DNA of 11,969 nt from Methanocorpusculum sp. (GCA_030539595.1 JAUNXW010000043.1:1-11969), one strand, 5' to 3'. Positions 1 through 6,549 are shown, counted from the first letter of the stretch. The notes: generated by a model from the letters alone, not told the origin. Made by a program: numbers and translations.

Positions 1-159
1 TTCGGACTTCATTGTTAATCATTAATTGTAGGCACAAGGTAATAAATTTGTCCGTAAAAAAGGGTTCAGGGTAGGGATTCATGTCGGGAAGTAAGTTCGG
101 GCAGTGCGGGTGATAGACAAGCGGCTGAATCCGAAATAATGGCATGATAATAGGGGGCA

Positions 160-185
160 GGGGAAGTTTGCTTCGCAAATTCCCC
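160..185. repeat. Strong hairpin in GC-rich block
   Basis: Arms GGGGAA and TTTGC pair with GCAAA and TTCCCC around a TTC triloop, with one bulged G at 166. This gives about 11 base pairs in 26 nt. It sits inside a wider GC-rich stretch that contains GCCGCGGC (203-210) and a flanking 7-bp long-range pairing (120-126 with 193-199). Such a block in an AT-rich archaeal intergenic region could be a structured RNA, a dispersed repeat, or a decayed mobile element. Nothing in the window decides between these. Confidence 0.5.
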
Positions 186-500
186 CACCCCGAGCCGCTC
201 AAGCCGCGGCGGGCTGCAAGGGGGGTAAGAAAAAAAACTTAGACAAAACAAAAAGCATCCGCTCAAATAAAAACAATCACAAAAGGAGATGATACCGACT
301 TACACAGAACGATTTTAAGACGCTTTCTGCAATGGGCAAGGTAGTTTCATCGTCTGAAAATAACCCTGATATCAGCAACTAATCTTCCATTAATAAAAAT
401 AAGCTCAAATTGCGGTCATTTTTATCAATCTAATGCACACTCTTCAAAAAAGACAAAAAACCTGAGCGGTGTATATACAAGAACACCAAAATCACTCCCG

Positions 501-514
501 CGTAAATATTTACG
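501..514 (+). promoter_or_regulatory. Palindromic TATA region upstream of FKBP gene
   Basis: CGTAAATATTTACG is a perfect 14-bp palindrome whose AT core resembles an archaeal TATA box. Its centre lies about 50 nt before the FKBP start codon. That would put transcription start near 533 and leave a leader of about 25 nt containing the AAGGA ribosome binding site at 547-551. The perfect symmetry also fits an operator for a dimeric regulator overlapping the TATA box. A second TATA-like GTATATACA lies at 471-479. Promoter role is inferred from position only. Confidence 0.45.
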
Positions 515-557
515 AAGCACTGATAAGGTATTAACAACCATATAATAAGGAATTCGT

Positions 558-1256
558 ATGGCTATCGAAAAAGGCACATATATCAAACTCAGTTATACAG
601 GCTCTGTAAACGGAACACCATTTGACACAACCGACGCTGAAGCAGCAAAGAAAGCAGATATTTTCAGAGAGAACGGACTCTACGGACCGGCTGTAGTAAA
701 AGTTGGCGCAGGACATTTATTAAAAGGCGTTGACGAAGACCTCGAAGGCAAAGAAATCGGAACTGAATACACAATCAACGTATCCGCAGAAAAAGCATTC
801 GGAGAACACAAAGCAGACGATGTAAAAGCATTCGACAAAAAAGCATTCCACGAAAAGCCCGAACTCTTCTCCCGCGTAACCATTGAAGGACGCGAAGGAA
901 CAGTCGTCAACAAAATCGGAAGCCGCTATATTGTTGATTTCAACCACCCGCTCGCAGGTCAGGAAGTAACATACGTCTACAAGATTGAAGAAATCGTAGA
1001 AGACGGAGCAGAAAAACTCTCAGGCATCATCAAACTCTTAACCGGTCGCGAAATGAAAGTCGGAACAGCTCACGAAGGATTTGTTTCCGTTGCAGTTCCT
1101 GCAATGATTGCAATGTACAACCAGAACTGGTTCATGACACAGTATATGATTACACAGGAAGCATTCGAAATCTTCCCTGAAATCAAAGAAGTCAAATTCG
1201 TTGAAACCTTCCCGCGCCCGAACCATAAGGAAGAAGAAGAGCCGAAAGCTGAATAA
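558..1256 (+). CDS. Long archaeal FKBP-type peptidyl-prolyl isomerase (SlyD-like)
   Basis: Predicted cytoplasmic prolyl cis-trans isomerase and folding helper of 232 residues. The N-terminal half is an FKBP fold split by an insert. It opens with KGTYIKLSYTG (5-15), followed by the FD pair at 22-23, VKVGAGHLLKGVDEDLEG (47-64) and AFGEH (80-84). The insert-in-flap chaperone domain follows, about 85-128, and the fold resumes at FNHPLAG (128-134) and VTYVYKIEEI (137-146). A C-terminal domain (about 155-217) and a charged tail rich in Glu complete the long archaeal form, of similar size to other archaeal long FKBPs. There is no signal peptide. ATG 558 is supported by AAGGA six nucleotides upstream and by the conserved N-terminus. 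The next gene starts 27 nt downstream past a T7 run, so co-transcription is uncertain. Confidence 0.9.
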   Translation: MAIEKGTYIKLSYTGSVNGTPFDTTDAEAAKKADIFRENGLYGPAVVKVGAGHLLKGVDEDLEGKEIGTEYTINVSAEKAFGEHKADDVKAFDKKAFHEKPELFSRVTIEGREGTVVNKIGSRYIVDFNHPLAGQEVTYVYKIEEIVEDGAEKLSGIIKLLTGREMKVGTAHEGFVSVAVPAMIAMYNQNWFMTQYMITQEAFEIFPEIKEVKFVETFPRPNHKEEEEPKAE

Positions 1257-1270
1257 ATTCAACCCCATAT

Positions 1271-1277
1271 TTTTTTA
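1271..1277 (+). terminator. Poly-T run between FKBP and AmrS genes
   Basis: A seven-T run lies 14 nt after the FKBP stop codon and just before the AmrS start. Archaeal RNA polymerase terminates at such runs without a hairpin, so it may end or attenuate FKBP transcripts and reduce readthrough into the next gene. Confidence 0.35.
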
Positions 1278-1283
1278 AATTTA

Positions 1284-2273
1284 ATGGACGCAAAGTTCTT
1301 TGATTCAAAATCAGAAAAATGCGGTCTTTGCGCCCGCCGCTGTCACATCCCGCGAGATTCTCTCGGTTTCTGCAAAGTCAGAAAAAATGAAAACGGAGTT
1401 CTAAAAGCCTTAAGTTACGGATGTGTTACAGCCGCAGCCCTTGACCCTGTTGAAAAAAAGCCGCTGTATCATTTTCTTCCGGCATCAAATACGTTTTCAA
1501 TAAGCGGATACTCCTGCAATTTTTCTTGTAAACACTGTCAGAATTATTCTCTCTCGCAAAACTGTGAGGCTGAGTATTATGAATTTCAACCTGAGGATGT
1601 AGTCGCGTCTGCAAAAAATTCGGGCGCTGAAAGCATTTCGTTTACATACAATGAGCCGACCATCTCCTATGAATTTGTTTATGATGTCTGCGCTGCCGCA
1701 CATAAATCAGGTTTAAAGACTGCTCTCATCACAAATGGGTATATGACGGAAGAAGCTCTGACAGAAATCGCTATGTATCTTGACGCAATAAGAATTGACC
1801 TGAAAGCATTCACAGATAAATTCTACAAAGAGGTCTGCTCAGCAAAACTTCAGCCTGTGCTTGACACAATAATTTCTGCGAATGAAAAACAGATTCACAC
1901 AGAACTTGTGACGTTACTGATTCCGTCACTTAATGACAGTGCCGATGAAATTAATTCAATGCTTGAATGGGAAACAGAAAATCTCGGAAAAGCAGTGCCT
2001 CATCATTTCACCGCGTTTACTCCGATGTATAAAATGACCGATGTTGCACGGACTTCGTTTGAAACGGTTGACAGAGCTTTCAGACTTGCAAAGTCTGCGG
2101 GCTTGTATTATCCTTATGTCGGCAACATAATGCATTCGGAAGGCTCAAAAACATACTGTCCCAATTGCGGTGAACTTCTGATTTTAAGAGCCGGCTATGT
2201 TTGTAAAACACCAGGACTTTTAAAAGGCGGTGTTTGTAAAAAATGCGGCAGAAAAATAGAAGGCATTTACTGA
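1284..2273 (+). CDS. amrS: AmrS-type radical SAM protein (AmmeMemoRadiSam system)
   Basis: A 329-residue radical SAM protein related to pyruvate-formate-lyase activating enzymes. The [4Fe-4S]/SAM motif CxxxCxxC is C78, C82, C85 in SCNFSCKHCQ. It is followed by the family's SFTYNEPTISYEF segment and the substrate-binding half with IRIDLKAF. The N-terminus has a conserved cysteine cluster (C13, C16, C20, C30), and the C-terminus a zinc-ribbon-like set (C292, C295, C307, C318, C321), both typical of the AmrS family. The family often occurs with Memo and AMMECR1 proteins; neither partner is in this window. Its substrate is not established. ATG 1284 fits the usual N-terminus, but no Shine-Dalgarno motif is visible. 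The gene ends 3 nt from the convergent DUF5714 gene, after which T5ATTTT may terminate it. Family assignment is firm; function is open. Confidence 0.88.
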   Translation: MDAKFFDSKSEKCGLCARRCHIPRDSLGFCKVRKNENGVLKALSYGCVTAAALDPVEKKPLYHFLPASNTFSISGYSCNFSCKHCQNYSLSQNCEAEYYEFQPEDVVASAKNSGAESISFTYNEPTISYEFVYDVCAAAHKSGLKTALITNGYMTEEALTEIAMYLDAIRIDLKAFTDKFYKEVCSAKLQPVLDTIISANEKQIHTELVTLLIPSLNDSADEINSMLEWETENLGKAVPHHFTAFTPMYKMTDVARTSFETVDRAFRLAKSAGLYYPYVGNIMHSEGSKTYCPNCGELLILRAGYVCKTPGLLKGGVCKKCGRKIEGIY

Positions 2274-2276
2274 TTT

Positions 2277-3017
2277 TTATTTTCCGTTTGACTTGTTTGT
2301 AAACATTCCGTGATATATTTTGCACTCAGTCTTGTTGCATCTGGGGTTTCCTTCGTGATAATTGCAGTTTATTATCTTCGGCAGAGGAATTTCAACCCAC
2401 AGATTGCGTGAGATGAATTTTGAGGCATTGATAATTGTCAGATACGTGTTTCTTGTGCAGCAGTTTTTATTTCCGGTGTTGTTTTCATTGCCCAGATGTC
2501 CCATACAGTCGCCTGTAAGTTTGTTTGAAAGTTCTGTTCTGACATCTTCATCCATATCTTCCGAAAGAGCCGTGCGCATTGCAACCCCCATTGTAAGAGG
2601 TATACCGCAGAATCCTCCGAGTTTGCACATTGAGGTGGGACAAATTGATGTACTGAGCGCAATCTCTTTCATCATCTTTTGAAAATCTTTAACGTGACCG
2701 CCTGAATTTTTAAACGCAGTGATTACGGATACATATGCAACAATTGCGTGTTTGCATCCTATGAGATTTGATTCGGGGTGATTCATAATTATATTTGCAA
2801 TTTCTATCGGGTCTTTAAGTTTTGTATCAGTTACAAATTCTCCTATGAATTTAAAATAATTTTTTGTAGCACAGGTGTTGCAGATGTAGTGATCATTTTT
2901 ACAGAAACTGTTCGATACAAAATTTTTACCGCAGACATCACATTTTCTTTGGGCGAGATTGTATCCCTGAATCACATCTCCGCTGCAGATAGGGCATTTG
3001 CTGTACACGTTAACCAT
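2277..3017 (-). CDS. Cysteine-rich DUF5714-domain protein
   Basis: A 246-residue protein that I place in the DUF5714 family, seen mainly in methanogens and of unknown function. Seventeen cysteines are visible. The N-terminus has two knuckle pairs (C8/C11, C26/C29), then a cluster C39-x3-H43-x2-C46-x2-C49, so zinc or iron-sulfur binding is likely. The middle carries KDPIEIANIIMNHP (68-81), a GCKHAIVAYV segment (87-96) and GGFCG (134-138). The CC pair at 186-187, followed by TRNTY, and a final cluster C218/H221/C227/C232/H236 complete the pattern. A GTG two codons after an in-frame position gives a slightly longer frame from 3026. ATG 3017 is preferred because GTGAT lies four nucleotides upstream as a Shine-Dalgarno match. 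It is monocistronic, divergent from the membrane protein gene and convergent with amrS. There are no membrane segments or signal peptide. Confidence 0.75.
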   Translation of the reverse strand: MVNVYSKCPICSGDVIQGYNLAQRKCDVCGKNFVSNSFCKNDHYICNTCATKNYFKFIGEFVTDTKLKDPIEIANIIMNHPESNLIGCKHAIVAYVSVITAFKNSGGHVKDFQKMMKEIALSTSICPTSMCKLGGFCGIPLTMGVAMRTALSEDMDEDVRTELSNKLTGDCMGHLGNENNTGNKNCCTRNTYLTIINASKFISRNLWVEIPLPKIINCNYHEGNPRCNKTECKIYHGMFTNKSNGK

Positions 3018-3050
3018 AGCAATCACTGTTAAATATTATTTTATTATGGG

Positions 3051-3066
3051 TTTATCATATATCAAT
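3051..3066 (-). promoter_or_regulatory. Probable TATA region of the DUF5714 gene
   Basis: On the minus strand this reads ATTGATATATGATAAA, an AT-rich TATA-like stretch about 40 nt before ATG 3017. Transcription would start near 3032, leaving a leader of about 15 nt that holds the GTGAT ribosome binding site. Another AT-rich candidate lies at 3029-3042, so the exact box is uncertain. Confidence 0.35.
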
Positions 3067-3148
3067 ATTATGCAGGAGTTTAATAAGGAACTTGTACAAT
3101 CATGAAAAATACGTTGGACTAGCTCATACAAACCTCTGCATCACTCTT

Positions 3149-3160
3149 AATTATAATATT
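3149..3160 (+). promoter_or_regulatory. Probable TATA box of the YdjM-like gene
   Basis: AATTATAATATT is centred about 33 nt before ATG 3188. With an archaeal TATA-to-start distance of about 25 nt, the transcript would have only a few nucleotides of leader. This agrees with the lack of a Shine-Dalgarno motif before this start. Confidence 0.4.
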
Positions 3161-3187
3161 AAAGCACCAAATAATAATCACAGAACC

Positions 3188-4117
3188 ATGTTATTGTTTT
3201 TCCATCTGTTTATCGGGCTTGCTGCAGGATTTATCCTCGCACTGATTTTCAAAAACAAAAAAGCAATAATATTTTGCGGGCTTGGCGGAATACTTCCCGA
3301 TTTAATCGACAAGCCTCTCGGGGAAGTTTTTCTTGCTGACTCCCTTGACTTCGGCAGAATTTATTTTCACACAATTCTCATAGTTTTAATAATACTTGCC
3401 GTTGGGATTTTTATTCGCAGATACAATAAAAAATCCGTTGCGTTAATCTGCATTGCCGTGGGAATGTTTCTTCACCAGCTCGGAGATTTCATGTGGGAAT
3501 CTCTGCAGAATTGGATGTGGCCTTTTATGGGACCTTTCACTCATGTTGAAGAAATTTACACAATCCCGGAGGGTGCTGAAATTCTTCTCGATATTGCCGC
3601 GTGGATAATATCTGTAATCACTGCACTTGCTGTAATTTATTTCATTTACCGTCTTCTGCCGGAAAAATTATACAAAGGCTCAAAGCCCAAAACCGCCGCA
3701 ATAATCTGCTTTGAAGCGGTTATTGCGGTTTTAACAACCGCCGCAATGAGATATCTTATAATGGATTTTTTCTTAGGCGGCTCAAATGGAGATTATTTCA
3801 GCGCAATGTTTCTACATGAACTTGCAGCATTTTCCGAATGGATATTCGGTTTTGTCTCGCTGATTTTACTGATTGTAATAATCCTGTTCGCAAAACAAGT
3901 ATCCAAAGCCCGCGAAGAAAAAGTCTATAAAATCTGCGGTGCTGTATGTATCGCAGCAGCTGCGGCAATTCCTGTCTTATGGATTTTCGGAATTAACCTT
4001 GATGCTGTTTACGGATTTCCAACGCAGATAGTGGGGGTTATCGGATTATTATTCGGCGGAGTTGTTCTCCTTTTTATGCGTAAAAAAGTTTCGGACTTAC
4101 AAAATCAAAAAAATTAA
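3188..4117 (+). CDS. YdjM-like polytopic membrane protein (putative metal-dependent hydrolase)
   Basis: A 309-residue integral membrane protein with about eight hydrophobic segments, near residues 4-21, 58-77, 84-99, 133-155, 169-191, 208-235, 247-268 and 278-297. The N-terminal third carries the pattern of the YdjM/LexA-binding-type membrane hydrolase family: H6 in the first helix, GGILPDLIDKP (33-43), a histidine after the second loop (H61 in YFHT) and HQLGD (96-100). These His and Asp residues could bind a metal. A longer frame from TTG 3092 adds a hydrophilic segment unlike the family and has no ribosome site, so I start at ATG 3188, next to the conserved first helix. The C-terminal half, beyond about residue 130, is extra membrane sequence I do not recognise. 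The stop overlaps that of the convergent RuBisCO gene. The substrate is unknown, and enzymatic activity is inferred from the motif only. Confidence 0.7.
   Translation: MLLFFHLFIGLAAGFILALIFKNKKAIIFCGLGGILPDLIDKPLGEVFLADSLDFGRIYFHTILIVLIILAVGIFIRRYNKKSVALICIAVGMFLHQLGDFMWESLQNWMWPFMGPFTHVEEIYTIPEGAEILLDIAAWIISVITALAVIYFIYRLLPEKLYKGSKPKTAAIICFEAVIAVLTTAAMRYLIMDFFLGGSNGDYFSAMFLHELAAFSEWIFGFVSLILLIVIILFAKQVSKAREEKVYKICGAVCIAAAAAIPVLWIFGINLDAVYGFPTQIVGVIGLLFGGVVLLFMRKKVSDLQNQKN
4105..4113 (-). terminator. Poly-T terminator of the RuBisCO operon
   Basis: Read on the minus strand, the RuBisCO stop codon is followed at once by a seven-T run (complement of A7 at 4107-4113). A further T6 follows (complement of 4082-4087). 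This is a typical archaeal termination signal, and it lies inside the 3' end of the convergent membrane protein gene. Confidence 0.55.
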
Positions 4118-5322
4118 TTTCCCCATTTTTCAAGCGCAAGCCTTAGCTCTTCATGAGTTTTTGCATACTCTGCTGCGGGAATATTTTCCAAAGCCGCATC
4201 CATCGCCTGAATCATTGCAATAACTCCCGCGGTTGTTCCCTTTGGATGACCGTGAATACCTCCGCCTGCCTGAAGAACAACTTCACGCCCGAGCCCTGAA
4301 ATCTCAGCCGCAACTTTTCCAGGGTGAAGACCGCCTGAGGAAACGGGAAACACAGGTTTAAGGTCAAAGAAATTTTCTGTAATTGCGCGGTTGTCTGAAA
4401 TAATTTCATCGGCTTTACCCCCCATCTTTCCTGAAATTGAACCGGTGTGAAGCTGGTCTCCACCAACGCAGCGCACAAGTTTGGCAATAGGTCTCATTGC
4501 AATTCCATGGCTTTGATTGCGGGTTAAAGCGCCGTGCATCGTTCTGTGAACATGAATAGGAACAGAAATCTGCGGGTTTGATGCCAAAGCCTGAACCGCG
4601 GAAAATCCTGCGGTCAGCACATCAACCATAATCATATTTGCGCCCGCACGGACAGCTTTTTCAGCCAGTTCAACAATTTTGTCTCCGCCGCAGGTGACAT
4701 TTACAGCATAAAGAACTTTTTTGCCTGTCTCGTGCTTGACTTTGTCAAGCGAATCCATCACAGCATCAAGACGCTCAAAGAGCGGACAAAAACTCTGATT
4801 CGTCAGAGTTTCATCATCTTTAATCAAATCAAGCCCGCCCAAAGCGGCTTCATAAGCAACTTTAGCTGTGTCTTTGGGGTTCAGCCCTACTTTCGGTTTG
4901 ATGATTGTTCCAATATGAGGACGACGGCTTTTTTCTGTTCCCCCAAGTTTTCGAACGCCGTCAATACCGAATTTTGCACCGCTTCCTGCAAGCTCTTTGG
5001 GAATATCGATATCAAGAAGTCTGACGGCTTCAAGTTTTCCGAGACCGAAGAGGTTTCCGGCAATCACCGACAGATACTGAGGAACATTTCCCGGCTCAAA
5101 AATCTCATACGGGTATCTTATTCTCGTTATAAATCCATCATTGAACGGTTCAACTCCGAGAACCTCGCCGTCATATGTGTGAACATATTCGGTTGATTGA
5201 TTGACGGTTGAAATATCCGTCCATGTTCCTGTCGTCTGCTCTTCGCAGATTGCCTGAGAAGCAAACTCAGGTGTTACACCCGATTTCGCTTTGAAAAAAT
5301 ATGTCGCGGTTAAATCTTTCAT
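4114..5322 (-). CDS. rbcL: Form III ribulose-1,5-bisphosphate carboxylase/oxygenase
   Basis: A 402-residue RuBisCO large-subunit homologue that carboxylates ribulose-1,5-bisphosphate to two 3-phosphoglycerate. By alignment to the plant enzyme from memory, all catalytic residues are present: E28 (E60), N90 (N123), K142 and K144 in IIKPKVG (K175, K177), the carbamylated K168 with D170 and E171 in GLDLIKDDE (K201, D203, E204), H259 and R260 in HVHRTMHG (H294, R295), H292 (H327), loop-6 K299 in SGKMGG (K334), S329 in SSGGLHPG (S379) and GGG at 353-355. The GGGIHGHPKGT ending and the length are those of archaeal form III, not form IV. The start lies 1 nt after the R15P isomerase stop, with GGAG ten nucleotides upstream inside that gene's last codons, so translation is probably coupled. 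Its neighbour points to nucleoside/AMP salvage. No small subunit, phosphoribulokinase or AMP phosphorylase is in the window. Confidence 0.96.
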   Translation of the reverse strand: MKDLTATYFFKAKSGVTPEFASQAICEEQTTGTWTDISTVNQSTEYVHTYDGEVLGVEPFNDGFITRIRYPYEIFEPGNVPQYLSVIAGNLFGLGKLEAVRLLDIDIPKELAGSGAKFGIDGVRKLGGTEKSRRPHIGTIIKPKVGLNPKDTAKVAYEAALGGLDLIKDDETLTNQSFCPLFERLDAVMDSLDKVKHETGKKVLYAVNVTCGGDKIVELAEKAVRAGANMIMVDVLTAGFSAVQALASNPQISVPIHVHRTMHGALTRNQSHGIAMRPIAKLVRCVGGDQLHTGSISGKMGGKADEIISDNRAITENFFDLKPVFPVSSGGLHPGKVAAEISGLGREVVLQAGGGIHGHPKGTTAGVIAMIQAMDAALENIPAAEYAKTHEELRLALEKWGN

Positions 5323-5323
5323 T

Positions 5324-6283
5324 TTAGTGTTTCTCCATACTTAAGAACTGATTTTGAAGTTCGTCCAGACCCCATCCGAGATATTCGCGCATTATTGTAT
5401 ATGCAAGGTGAGGTGGTAAAGCGCCCGCTTCGGTGATTATCATGTCGATGTATTCTGCCGGCGTTACATCAAAGACAGGATTCTTGACTTTTACAAAAGG
5501 AAGAGATGCGGCAATTTCATCGGGAAGAATTTCGTTTTGCGGGCGCTCTTCTATCTGAATGAGTTCCCCTAATATTGTGCGCGGGGCAAATTTGTAGGTT
5601 TCAGCAGTTACAATTACATTTTTGCGTGCTTCGTGCGCGGCAAGAGCTATCTGAGATGTTCCAATTTTATTTACGACAGCCCCGTTAACCGTAATCGCAT
5701 CAGCACCAACGATTACAAGGTCTACATCTTTCATCATACTTCGCACGGCTGAATCGACGATATAGGTGGTTGGGATTTTGTTGTCGTTTAAAGTTTTAAT
5801 CGTAAGTCTGCCCTGATTCCACGGTCTGACTTCGGTTGCGTAGACTTCTATGTCTTTGCCCTGATTTTTGGCTTCGATTATGCTTCCGAGAGCAGCTTTT
5901 GAGTTGCAGTGAGTCATGATTACACTGCCGTTTGGTATGTGGTTTGCTCCCATCACAGATATTCTGTCAAGCGCGGTTCTTGACGACCAGATAAACTGGT
6001 TTGCTTTGTCGTTTAAAATACATCTGGCGGCTTCTTCGGTTTTTGCGTTTCTTACGTCACGCATTACAATCTGAATCGCATTCGGTAAAGATACGGCTGT
6101 CGGTCTTGTTGCAAGAAGAACTCCCGCGGCGTATTCAAGTTCACGAAGAAATGTTTTGACGTCTCCTGTTCGCGGGATTGTTTCCGCATGGTCTCTTAAG
6201 GCAGAGACAGCTTCGCGTGCAATTTTTCCTGCTCCGCGAATCTCCATTGTTTTTATTTTCTCTGCGGTTTCTGCAAGTGTCAT
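5324..6283 (-). CDS. Ribose-1,5-bisphosphate isomerase (eIF2B/MtnA superfamily)
   Basis: A 319-residue cytoplasmic enzyme that isomerises ribose-1,5-bisphosphate to ribulose-1,5-bisphosphate, the RuBisCO substrate. It belongs to the eIF2B/methylthioribose-phosphate isomerase superfamily. C126 in THCNSKA and D195 in GADAITVNGAVVNKIG match the catalytic cysteine and aspartate known from the Thermococcus enzyme (C133, D202) with the same offset of seven, supporting R15P isomerase over eIF2B. Other family motifs are RGAGKIAREA (16-25), the SRTALDRI region (101-108) and EVRPWNQG (151-158). It is the first gene of the operon with RuBisCO. The start at 6283 has no Shine-Dalgarno motif, but a TATA box sits 27 nt upstream, so the message is probably leaderless. 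MtnA or a regulatory eIF2B-like protein are less likely alternatives, given the RuBisCO neighbour. Confidence 0.92.
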   Translation of the reverse strand: MTLAETAEKIKTMEIRGAGKIAREAVSALRDHAETIPRTGDVKTFLRELEYAAGVLLATRPTAVSLPNAIQIVMRDVRNAKTEEAARCILNDKANQFIWSSRTALDRISVMGANHIPNGSVIMTHCNSKAALGSIIEAKNQGKDIEVYATEVRPWNQGRLTIKTLNDNKIPTTYIVDSAVRSMMKDVDLVIVGADAITVNGAVVNKIGTSQIALAAHEARKNVIVTAETYKFAPRTILGELIQIEERPQNEILPDEIAASLPFVKVKNPVFDVTPAEYIDMIITEAGALPPHLAYTIMREYLGWGLDELQNQFLSMEKH

Positions 6284-6305
6284 ACTTTAATTGTTGGGTT
6301 GAAAG

Positions 6306-6313
6306 AATATATA
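6306..6313 (-). promoter_or_regulatory. TATA box of the R15P isomerase-RuBisCO operon
   Basis: On the minus strand TATATATT is centred about 27 nt from the first base of the R15P isomerase ATG. Archaeal TATA boxes usually lie 25-27 nt before transcription start, so transcription should begin at or within a base or two of the start codon. No ribosome binding site is present in the intervening sequence. Confidence 0.6.
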
Positions 6314-6384
6314 GTTGAGGGAGTTGTCACTTGCGATTTTTAATTGTGTGTGGTGTATGGTAATTTTTTAGTGTTTGGTGCATC

Positions 6385-6427
6385 AGGATTCACAAGCCGT
6401 AGTCTGGCGATAGATTTTGTGAATTTT
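6385..6427. repeat. Inverted repeat in the 6284-6549 intergenic region
   Basis: ATTCACAA (6388-6395) is the exact reverse complement of TTGTGAAT (6417-6424). The stem extends to about 11 pairs with G-T wobbles, and an inner GCC/GGC pair (6396-6398, 6406-6408) lies in the loop. It could be an RNA structure or a regulator site, about 100 bp upstream of the R15P isomerase operon and 120 bp upstream of the BofA-like gene. The rest of this intergenic stretch is AT-rich with no gene seen. Confidence 0.3.
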
Positions 6428-6549
6428 CGTGTTTGACGTGTGGTCTTTTGTGATGTATCCATAGATTGAAACAGCATCAGTAAACTTAGTCCAATAAATA
6501 ATTTACACCACCGCAAAATTATTTGTATTGCCGAGCAAATATTATATAC

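Larger units (their letters stand above)
1..557. other. Long non-coding region at left edge
   Basis: No reading frame here has both a credible start and a recognisable protein. Positions about 60-235 are a GC-rich, G-skewed block standing out from AT-rich surroundings and contain a strong hairpin (listed separately). Positions 120-126 (AGCGGCT) can also pair with 193-199 (AGCCGCT) around that hairpin. A Shine-Dalgarno-like GGAGATGAT at 285-293 has no start codon at useful spacing. A 29-codon open frame at 293-382 has no upstream start and could be a gene relic or chance. The right part, about 470-557, holds the promoter of the FKBP gene. No tRNA, rRNA or CRISPR pattern was seen. Confidence 0.6.

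Noticed and set aside
66..266. Minus-strand 66-codon open frame over the GC-rich block
   Set aside because: Low-complexity Pro/Ser/Leu-rich translation, no ribosome site, and it lies over hairpin-forming sequence; treated as non-coding.
297..307. GACTTACACAG resembling the left end of the 6839 element (GACTTACGCAG)
   Set aside because: One mismatch over 11 bases, but no matching right end lies downstream before the FKBP gene; probably chance or a very decayed copy.
2362..2682. Plus-strand open frame opposite the DUF5714 gene
   Set aside because: The minus-strand frame has conserved Cys motifs and a ribosome site, so this is a shadow.
3070..3119. Mini-frames before the YdjM-like gene (ATG 3070 to TGA 3105, overlapping ATG 3102 to TAG 3122)
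   Set aside because: Eleven and six codons only. The ATGA overlap and an AAGGA are suggestive of upstream mini-ORFs, but the likely transcript start lies downstream of them.
3092..3187. N-terminal extension of the YdjM-like protein from TTG 3092
   Set aside because: The added residues are polar, unlike the family, and a TATA-like box sits within the extension.
6523..6549. Longer BofA-like start at TTG 6523
   Set aside because: ATG 6550 gives the family-like N-terminal helix, and no ribosome site supports the TTG.
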